This document shows positions 27,601 to 34,219 of a DNA stretch of 36,089 bases, piece by piece; the first letter of the stretch is position 1, and every line of letters begins with the position of its first letter. The notes beneath the pieces were generated by a model. That model did not search any database, was not told the DNA's origin, and was given only the letters and a program-made list of their open reading frames with translations. The DNA comes from VMCP01 sp964492925. GTDB taxonomy: Bacteria; Bacteroidota; Bacteroidia; NS11-12g; UBA955. Location: the NCBI GenBank assembly GCA_964492925.1, contig CAZBMF010000010.1:1-36089 (forward strand), given 5' to 3'. The position numbers and the translations under genes are program-made.

Positions 27601-29124
27601 CCGCAGGTTCAATTTTCCAAACAAAATGCTTGTATTGGGAATGATTTAACCTTGGTGAACAATACCACACCATCAAGCAGCACAATGACTTGGGATTTCG
27701 GGGACGGAAATGGCAATCAAGTTAACAACAACACAACAATTAAATTAAAGTATACCAAACAAGGTAATTATGCGATTAGTTTGGTGGCTAGTTCGAATGG
27801 TTGTAAGTCGAGCTTAACGCAGAAGGTAACAATTTTTGACAAACCGGTGCCTGATTTTTCAAAAGTTTCGGGTAATTGTGACAATGAGAAAATATCATTT
27901 CAAAATAAAACGAGCATAGGTGCTGGCAATTTTGGAAGTAAATGGGATTTTGACGACAATGGAAAAACGAGTTTAGACAAAAATCCTAGCTATACTTTTG
28001 GGTCTGCTGGTACGAAAAAAGTAAAGTTGATAGTTTTGAGTGAGTTTGGATGTATGGATTCCATTACGAAATCTATTGGTGTTAAAGAATCACCTAAGAT
28101 TGATTTTGAATTTGATAAGACATGTATTTTTACACAAACGAATTTCGTGAATAAGACACCATTGGTAACTGGTGTAAACCCAAGTGTGAAGTGGTATTTG
28201 GGTGATGGTGATTCAATGACAGCTGATAATTTCATGCATACTTGGAAATCTTTGGGATCGAAGAATATTGTGCTAAATGTGTTTTTCGATAATGGGTGTT
28301 TTGGAAGTTTGTCCAAGCAACTGGTTGTTTTGGATGAACCAATAGTTAAGTTCACATTTGATCCAAAATGCACGAACGATACGGTGAAATTTGACAATCA
28401 ATCTACTGGGAATGCTAAATTATCGTATAAGTGGAATTTCGGAGACAATGACACATCTATTTTGGAAAAACCAATGCATCGTTATTTGGTTGAAAAGAGC
28501 AAAACGTTTAATGTTGAATTGATTGTGAATATGGAGGGTGCTTGTAGCGCTAAATTGGTGAAGCAGATTGATATTTATGAATTGCCACGCACTTGTGATT
28601 TTAATTATACTCCCGATTATTCATTCGCCTATTTTGGTGCAAGACTTGAGCCGATGGATGTGAATTTGAATGTGGGTGGTCAAAATAATGTAGATTATAA
28701 TTGGACGGTTAAAGGTTTGGGAAATCAAAACTCTAAAGATTTGAATGCAGCTGTTCAATACAATCTTGGTGGAGATGGTACGTATAATGTTACCATGTTA
28801 GCTAGAACCCGTGATTATGGTTGTTCTTGTTCTATTTCAAGGCAAATTGTAATGGATAGATTGACTGCAAAATCTGTAGAGTCTGAAAAATATTCATTTT
28901 ATCCAAATCCAATCATCAATAAATTATGGATTTCATCTCTTCACTTGAATGAATTATCGGAAGTTCATGTTTTGAATGTTGGTGGACAGTACTTGAATGT
29001 TCCAATAGATAAAAATTCCTCAACGTTATGGACATTGGATTTTAGTGGTGTTTCACGGGGGACATATCTGGTTGAGTACTCGGTTTTAGGTAAGCGAATT
29101 GTGAAACAAGTTGTTGTTCAATAA
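24679..29124 (+). CDS. Large secreted beta-helix/PKD protein with type A T9SS sorting domain
   Basis: 1481 residues from ATG 24679 (an in-frame TTG at 24661 would add 6 residues). Signal peptide ends SSAFGQ. Residues ~25-660 are right-handed beta-helix coils rich in Asn, Ser and Gly, starting with the SGNYTIGG...SNFATW motif common to Bacteroidetes surface beta-helix proteins. Residues ~660-890 are Ig-like, including a CARDB-like stretch. Five PKD domains follow between ~894 and 1300 (TWDFGDGNGN, WNFGDNDTS and similar). The final ~78 residues, YSFYPNPIINKLWIS to KRIVKQVVVQ, are a por-type sorting domain, so the protein should cross the outer membrane by T9SS and be surface-bound. Paralogous in its N-terminal half to the gene at 34220. 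Role inferred as adhesive or structural. Confidence 0.9.
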   Translation: MQKIKFKLFLYIATFVVGSSAFGQLSGNYTIGGTTSSSNFATWSDFTTAVSGNGVSGNVYVTVVSDLTVTSVVQFSQNATNPTSSTKKIYINGNGKKVSGSLSYEVLHFNGIDYLEIKNLKVVNSSGSTLVQGVRFSNGANYNVLDSCTVDLSGMSTTSVPEGAYLSFASNNTSLRTTTSSHNGIGNVVKNNIFTTSSSNSPGPAFGIVDQQGTSVYATTSSGNSFLNNKILNVYSVGVFAKYVNGEQFIGNEISREKASSNSLMDTSMIGIFMSDAYVTAGSNVASQTLIHDFPYKGYSSGSNGLSNFIGIYFYNVYGSSSYTNKIEKNNIYNIAFVNSFNGIASENTVALNIFKNTILRVSGSTGTSTGIYCYSGADVNIVENLIKKCDFGSGNGGNGVLIYTMDVQIKYFNENSMTDNHLDSNISADELYGMVAFYNSDWVVNRNKVTSNKAVGTYSIFWGTYFYFIGNLSFHSNLLALNDAKQECYGYYGLNYNSGYSNSLFQNTIYVRENNSGQTSYGFFMDEDSYISFVGNIVDMKGSGSAYPAYINTYTNLGKVDYNTFYIKNFASESWNLGTTSFSNFAGWKSSADVGLNEKFGDPVFQNASKYDFKSNCFENQNNVDYNVANKMDNAQSNRNLIKNDRGAFENFMDLNLVKSDLNVTNQICSGNERTLKVYIKNGFVDTAYNFQVCFTVNGKLTKETVTQKILPGDTGVYTFKNPLIFVSSGQNKVQIFLQIPDDNLKNDTLNYVANVLPAPGGAGFTASAKKTSPNNAIYQKSMVNDVTILGVPVIYDLKAPRQYTNSQYGSSGSSKWIASISASTKWGKSVAGSSFVSPSGSTDLEFKFQTNDSTLEDSTIVVKVKVTDNGTGCDTVYSRQVYIFPSPKLKVQVPSSNCLGDTVVIKNNSTYKVGYLDNFWTFGTGNSGDTSNAVDPIFIYASAGTYAIKLTAKTKPYGFVFESVSNIVVNAKPQVQFSKQNACIGNDLTLVNNTTPSSSTMTWDFGDGNGNQVNNNTTIKLKYTKQGNYAISLVASSNGCKSSLTQKVTIFDKPVPDFSKVSGNCDNEKISFQNKTSIGAGNFGSKWDFDDNGKTSLDKNPSYTFGSAGTKKVKLIVLSEFGCMDSITKSIGVKESPKIDFEFDKTCIFTQTNFVNKTPLVTGVNPSVKWYLGDGDSMTADNFMHTWKSLGSKNIVLNVFFDNGCFGSLSKQLVVLDEPIVKFTFDPKCTNDTVKFDNQSTGNAKLSYKWNFGDNDTSILEKPMHRYLVEKSKTFNVELIVNMEGACSAKLVKQIDIYELPRTCDFNYTPDYSFAYFGARLEPMDVNLNVGGQNNVDYNWTVKGLGNQNSKDLNAAVQYNLGGDGTYNVTMLARTRDYGCSCSISRQIVMDRLTAKSVESEKYSFYPNPIINKLWISSLHLNELSEVHVLNVGGQYLNVPIDKNSSTLWTLDFSGVSRGTYLVEYSVLGKRIVKQVVVQ

Positions 29125-29130
29125 TTGACA

Positions 29131-29802
29131 ATGAAGAGTGCTTTTTTCACCATGGATTTTTATGAATTTTTCATAGAGTTGTCTATGAACAACCATAAAT
29201 CTTGGTTTGATTTAAACCGCAAACGTTATGAATCGGATGTGAAATTAAGATTTGAAAATTTCATTGAGCATTTGATTGAAAAAATGTCGGAAATAAATGA
29301 CGATTTCAAAGAGTTGAGGGCCAAAGATTGCATCTTTAGAATCAATAAAGACATTCGTTTTTCGAGAGATAAACAGCCGTATAAACTGTTCTGTTCGGCA
29401 TCAATTCACAAGGGGGGTAGGAAAAGTATGACGCCTGGGGGCATTTACCTAGAATTAGGTCCTGAAAAGTGTGCCATTTATTCTGGTGTTTACATGCCAG
29501 AAAGGGAAGAACTTCATAAGATTAGGATGAACATTGCGAACAATTTGGACGGTTTTAATTCGGCTATTAATGAAGCTGATTTTTTGAAATATTTTGGATC
29601 TGTGTTAGGAGAGAAAAACAAGAAAATTGATGTGGCTTTTAAGGATGCTTCACAATCTCAAAATTTGTTATTCAACAAACAATTTTATGTAATGCATGAA
29701 TTTGAGGCAGAACGTACGTTGAATACCGATTTCTTGACATATACAACATCTGTGTGGACTTCGAGTCAGAATTTCAATAAAATTATTGGAGGTACATACT
29801 GA
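29131..29802 (+). CDS. DUF2461 domain protein
   Basis: About 223 residues. The pattern FYEFFIELSMNNHKSWFDLN near the start, followed by RKRYESDVKLRFENFI, IFRINKDIRFSRDKQPYK and GGIYLELGPEKCAIYSGVYM, matches the DUF2461 family (TIGR02453). Its function is unknown; no catalytic residues are established. Start candidates are TTG 29125, ATG 29131 and ATG 29152; I took 29131. The gene begins within a few bases of the stop of the beta-helix/PKD gene and may be cotranscribed with it, though nothing in the family suggests a link to secretion. Confidence 0.85.
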   Translation: MKSAFFTMDFYEFFIELSMNNHKSWFDLNRKRYESDVKLRFENFIEHLIEKMSEINDDFKELRAKDCIFRINKDIRFSRDKQPYKLFCSASIHKGGRKSMTPGGIYLELGPEKCAIYSGVYMPEREELHKIRMNIANNLDGFNSAINEADFLKYFGSVLGEKNKKIDVAFKDASQSQNLLFNKQFYVMHEFEAERTLNTDFLTYTTSVWTSSQNFNKIIGGTY

Positions 29803-30156
29803 TATTTTACTTTTCTGTGACGTATAATTAGAATTTTAAGACTCATTTAAATTTTCACTGATTATATTTAAATTTTTGAGTTGTTTGCATCGAATTTTTG
29901 TCGTTGGTTAAATTGACTTTATTTATCCAAGGTGTAATTAAGTGTTTTTTAATTTTGTAAACTCTTATTTTTTTGAATGAATGATTGAAAATTGGAATTG
30001 CATTTCTAGTGATAGTATATTTTAGTTGATTTGATTAACGCAAATTTTTTTGGTTTTTGCTAAAAAAAGTATTCGTATTTAAATCAATTAAGTAAGGCTT
30101 TATTTGTGTTTTAGATCAAACTGATTAAAAGTATTTAATGATTTAAAATCACAAAT
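29803..30156. other. AT-rich intergenic region upstream of the GEVED/CUB protein gene
   Basis: 354 nt without a credible gene. It contains an exact TAnnTTTG box on the plus strand (TAATTTTG, 29950-29957) ~200 nt before the next ATG, without a clear -33 element. An imperfect inverted repeat lies at 29841-29881 (ACTCA...TGAGT outer arms with ATTTAAAT copies inside). The 30 nt before the ATG are A/T-rich with AAATCACAAAT preceding the start. The promoter of the downstream surface-protein genes is most likely here. Confidence 0.5.
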
Positions 30157-33100
30157 ATGAAACTAATAAAACTACTAAAATTACTAAGAGTGCCAACAAT
30201 TATTGGTTGTTTGGCATCATGGATGAATGTAGCTGAAGCCCAGATTTGCTCAGCTACAAACAGCACCGGATGTTCAGTGGATTACTTTACAGGTGTATCA
30301 TTTAAAAACAGTGCAGGAACCACCTTTGCAGTATCGGGATTGAACTGTAATAACACGGGTTCATCAAACAAATTGATGACATCTGGTGCGGTTATGGACA
30401 TTACGCCAGGAGAACAAATCACCATGACCATTGATAATGGTCCATCATATGCAGAGTATGCGGGTGTTTGGATTGACATGGATGGAGATAATTCATTTAC
30501 ATCAGCGGAATGTATTGCTAAAGCAAACACTGCATTTATGCAAATTCCGGCTAACAGCACGAAAACAGCTGTATTGACAATTCCATGTTCTGGAGCAAAG
30601 GCGGGTAAAGCCATTTTGCGTGTAAGGTGTATGTATCTAACATTTACTCCAAGCCAAGGTTGTGGAACAGTTTCGAATGAAGGCAACATTTTGGACTTCG
30701 AAGTAAACATCAAGTCCGTAAGTCCACCGGTAGCAGACTTCACTGTACCAACGGGACCTAACTACATCAAGACCCCGATTAACTTTAACTCAACATCTAC
30801 GAATGGTTCATATTTGCAAACATGGACATTCCAGGGTGGAAATTCAGTAGTAGGTACAGGCCCGAAGGGAAAAGGAAGTTGGAACACAACCGGTTATTAC
30901 AATGTACAGTTGAAGCAGGAGTTTTGTGGATACAAAGATTCTATCACAAAGATTGTAAAGATTGACAATCCAACAGCAGCACCAACGGCGGATTTTATAG
31001 CGGCATCGAATCAGGTGGAGGTATGGTATAGCACTCAGATGTCAGATTTGTCAACGAATGGTCCAACAAGTTGGACATGGGAGGCGATATCACCAGATGG
31101 ATTAACAAAGAATTTATATTATACGCAAGCGCCGAACATACAGTTCACACAAGAGGGATGGTGGGATGTATGCTTAACATCCAGCAATAGCATAGGCCCA
31201 AGTAATAAAGTATGTAAGAGTAAATATGTAGAGTGTATTCCTCCAGGGGAATTTTTCATGGGTCCAAGCAAGATAGCGACGAACCAAGGAGGAATCATAT
31301 ATGACAACGGAGGTAAGGATGTAAACTATGGTAACAACCGAAAAGTGACGATTGACTATTTCAAGATATATCCATGTGGAGCGAAAGAGATACGTTTTAA
31401 TTTCAGACAATTGAAATTGGCCTTAGGTGACGGCGGAGATAGAATTAAAATATACGATGGACAAGATGAGAGCGGCAAAGAATTAACACCAGCTGGAGGA
31501 ATTACCGGTGTAAACCAAGCCTATTTTAGAAGCCAAGTATTCAAAGCGTTTAGTGGAGCGATGTACATGACATTTGAGTCAAATAGTACAGCGAATGATA
31601 GTGGATTTATTGGAGTATGGGATTCAGAATTGTTACCAGTAACGAATCCGAAATCAAATTTCACAACGGACTATACCACAGTAGGAGTAGGAACGTTGGT
31701 AACGTATAACAGTGCAGTAACGCAAGCACAAGGAAATGTAACATACAATTGGATGGTAGATGGCAATGACAATTTAGGCAATATGTCGACTTTCACCAAT
31801 ACATTTAATACAGATGGAACATATCAGGTATGTTTGATAGCGAGTGTATGTAATGGAGTAGATACGTTCTGCAGAAACATCACAGCACAAACGCCAAGCA
31901 GTCCAGTATTTGTAGATTTCAAGGCTAGCAATCAACGTCCAAAAACAGGAGAAACGGTATCGTTTGAAACGAAGACAGATTTTGCATCGGCATTTGATTG
32001 GAGCATATTCCCATCAACTTATAGTTATGTAGGTGGAACAAATGCAAATTCAAGAAATCCAAAGATTGTATTTACGCAAGGAGGTTCGTATACGTTTACG
32101 TTGCGCGCATGGAATACAGCAGGAACCCGTGCAGCAACAGAATCAAAGGTAATTAAGACGAAATATGTAATTGCGGTAAAATATTGCACACCAACAACGG
32201 ATATGTTGTCGAGTGACGTAGCGATATCGAAAGTAGAGTTGTACCAAGATTCAGTGAATATTTTGGAAAACACATCAGGAGTAGGTGTAGATGCGTATAC
32301 AGATTATTCAAATGATTTGAACAACAATTTGTCATTTGGATCATATTATAATATAGTATTAACAAGAAGAACAAATTCAAACCAAGCGAACTTCAAGGCG
32401 TGGATAGATTATAACATCGATGGTAACTTCACAGACAATGAGATGGTGTTGAATTCAGGAGCGATCAATGGGACCAAAGCGAACGCAACATTTAAAGTGC
32501 CTGATTTGTCAGATTGTTTTGAGGGTATCACAAAGATGCGAGTAGCGGTATCATACGGATCATTCAGCAATAGCCCATGTGGAGTAAATATCGTAGGAGA
32601 ATTTGAGGATTACGGGATTACATTGAAGAATGATGGTCGCCCACCAGTAATATCATTGATAGGAGATTCAGTATTAAGGGTAGAAAAATCATCAGGGGTA
32701 TCAAGTTGCTGGAAAGAAGTGTCAGGAACAACGTACAAAGCGATAGATCCAACAGAAGGAGATTTGACAAGTAAGGTAAAAGTAGAAACAGATTTAGACT
32801 GTACAATACCAGGAACATATTTTGTTACATTTAACTTAACAGACGCGGCGGGAAACAAAGCGAAAGAAGTAGTAAGAAAAGTATTGGTAGTATTGGATAA
32901 AACGCCACCAGTATTGACATTGTTAGGAAAGGATACATTTGTTATTGAGCAATGCGACGAGACAGTAATTCCAGGAGCGGTAGCAAGTGATTTGACAGAT
33001 GGTAACTTAACAACGAACATCAATGTAAAAGGGAGTGTAGATAAATCAATGGTAGGCGATTATCCAGTGATTTACAGTGTATCAGATGCACAAGGCAATA

Positions 33101-34176
33101 CATCAACAAAAGTGAGATTGGTAAGAGTAGTAGATACAAAGAAGCCAGGTATATACAGTTATGGCAAGCGCATAGTAAACAACAAGATAGTACCAATTCA
33201 AATTGGATCATTGTTTGTGGATGATGTGAGTGCATATGATACATGTAATGGAAGTACAATGATTAACAAAGTACCAGGATACAATGGAATGGTAAATACC
33301 TTGGTAAGAGCTACATATCCAGTAACGTATTTTGCAACAGATATTCATGGAAACAAAGCAGTAGAAGATGGCTTTACGATTCAGTATAAGGTGGATGACT
33401 TCATTGCACCAGAGGTAATATTGAATACAGCAGATACGGTGATACATGATGTAAATACATACTATAGTTCCCAACCTGTATCGGTTTATGATAACTACTA
33501 TACAAGCAATAAAGTGAGTGTAGACAAAGTGGGTAAAGTAAATCCATTTGTATTGGGCTTATATATTGAGAAATTTACAGCAACAGACGAGAGTGGAAAT
33601 ATAGCAGTAAGAAACAGATACGTAAAAGTAGTGGATAGGGTTGCTCCAAGCATCATCACTACCGCAGTGAACGTATGTGCAGGAAGTCCATTCTGGGCAA
33701 TGAGCGATGTATCGGTAGAAGATAACTACTATAGCAATGATGAGTTGTTCCCATTGGTAACAATCCATTCTCACAACGTAAATATCTGGAAGGCAGGGGT
33801 ATACTTTATCAACTATCAGGTCATAGATCCAAGTGGCAATAAATCACAAATCATGATGCGTCCAGTATTTGTACAATACCCACCAGATTGTGAGAATAGC
33901 TTTACAAGTGTAGATAAAATGCCATTGAACAAGCAAGTAGTGATATCACCAAATCCAACAAGTGGAAAAGTGAATTTTGACTTTGCGATGAACAATGCTG
34001 AGCCAGTAGAGATATTGATAACAGATATGTTGGGCAAACAAATAGGTAAATTAAGTGCAAGAGGCGGATTTGGAAGCGAGTCATTTGACTTTGCATCTTA
34101 CACAAGTGGAACTTATTTGGTAAGAGTAACAAATAAAGGTCAGTCGTTCACACAAAAAATCGTAGTGACACATTAA
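30157..34176 (+). CDS. Multidomain secreted surface protein (GEVED, PKD, CUB, DUF5011-like) with type A T9SS sorting domain
   Basis: 1339 residues, ATG start, signal peptide ending AEAQ near residue 29. Domains in order: GEVED-type module (~30-187; YAGVWIDMDGDNSFT, ending GNILDFEVNI), two PKD modules (~195-355), a CUB-like domain (~361-494; GDGGDRIKIYDGQDESGKEL, MYMTFESNSTANDSGF), two further PKD modules (~500-672), a second GEVED (~676-828; FKAWIDYNIDGNFTDNE, GEFEDYGITL), then four or five DUF5011/HYR-like Ig repeats (~830-1245; DAAGNKAKEVV, DAQGNTSTKV, DESGNIAVRN). The C-terminus (~1262-1339; VVISPNPTSGKVNFDFAM to SFTQKIVVTH) is a por sorting domain. Only 43 nt separate it from the next gene, so an operon is likely. 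Codon choice leans to GTA, ACA and ATA, unlike the rest of the window. Confidence 0.9.
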   Translation: MKLIKLLKLLRVPTIIGCLASWMNVAEAQICSATNSTGCSVDYFTGVSFKNSAGTTFAVSGLNCNNTGSSNKLMTSGAVMDITPGEQITMTIDNGPSYAEYAGVWIDMDGDNSFTSAECIAKANTAFMQIPANSTKTAVLTIPCSGAKAGKAILRVRCMYLTFTPSQGCGTVSNEGNILDFEVNIKSVSPPVADFTVPTGPNYIKTPINFNSTSTNGSYLQTWTFQGGNSVVGTGPKGKGSWNTTGYYNVQLKQEFCGYKDSITKIVKIDNPTAAPTADFIAASNQVEVWYSTQMSDLSTNGPTSWTWEAISPDGLTKNLYYTQAPNIQFTQEGWWDVCLTSSNSIGPSNKVCKSKYVECIPPGEFFMGPSKIATNQGGIIYDNGGKDVNYGNNRKVTIDYFKIYPCGAKEIRFNFRQLKLALGDGGDRIKIYDGQDESGKELTPAGGITGVNQAYFRSQVFKAFSGAMYMTFESNSTANDSGFIGVWDSELLPVTNPKSNFTTDYTTVGVGTLVTYNSAVTQAQGNVTYNWMVDGNDNLGNMSTFTNTFNTDGTYQVCLIASVCNGVDTFCRNITAQTPSSPVFVDFKASNQRPKTGETVSFETKTDFASAFDWSIFPSTYSYVGGTNANSRNPKIVFTQGGSYTFTLRAWNTAGTRAATESKVIKTKYVIAVKYCTPTTDMLSSDVAISKVELYQDSVNILENTSGVGVDAYTDYSNDLNNNLSFGSYYNIVLTRRTNSNQANFKAWIDYNIDGNFTDNEMVLNSGAINGTKANATFKVPDLSDCFEGITKMRVAVSYGSFSNSPCGVNIVGEFEDYGITLKNDGRPPVISLIGDSVLRVEKSSGVSSCWKEVSGTTYKAIDPTEGDLTSKVKVETDLDCTIPGTYFVTFNLTDAAGNKAKEVVRKVLVVLDKTPPVLTLLGKDTFVIEQCDETVIPGAVASDLTDGNLTTNINVKGSVDKSMVGDYPVIYSVSDAQGNTSTKVRLVRVVDTKKPGIYSYGKRIVNNKIVPIQIGSLFVDDVSAYDTCNGSTMINKVPGYNGMVNTLVRATYPVTYFATDIHGNKAVEDGFTIQYKVDDFIAPEVILNTADTVIHDVNTYYSSQPVSVYDNYYTSNKVSVDKVGKVNPFVLGLYIEKFTATDESGNIAVRNRYVKVVDRVAPSIITTAVNVCAGSPFWAMSDVSVEDNYYSNDELFPLVTIHSHNVNIWKAGVYFINYQVIDPSGNKSQIMMRPVFVQYPPDCENSFTSVDKMPLNKQVVISPNPTSGKVNFDFAMNNAEPVEILITDMLGKQIGKLSARGGFGSESFDFASYTSGTYLVRVTNKGQSFTQKIVVTH

Positions 34177-34219
34177 TTGAAGCATTAATCCAAAGAATTA
34201 AAAGAAATTAAAAACTGAA

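Noticed and set aside
29803..30156. A hidden gene or mobile-element remnant in the AT-rich gap
   Set aside because: Frequent stops in all frames, no terminal inverted repeats or target duplications, and no recognisable protein remnant.
30282..30743. 153-codon antisense ORF inside the GEVED/CUB gene
   Set aside because: A shadow frame produced by biased codon use in the real gene; no start signal or recognisable motif. The same holds for other antisense frames at 32610-33023, 34198-34533, 34641-35012 and 4912-5232.
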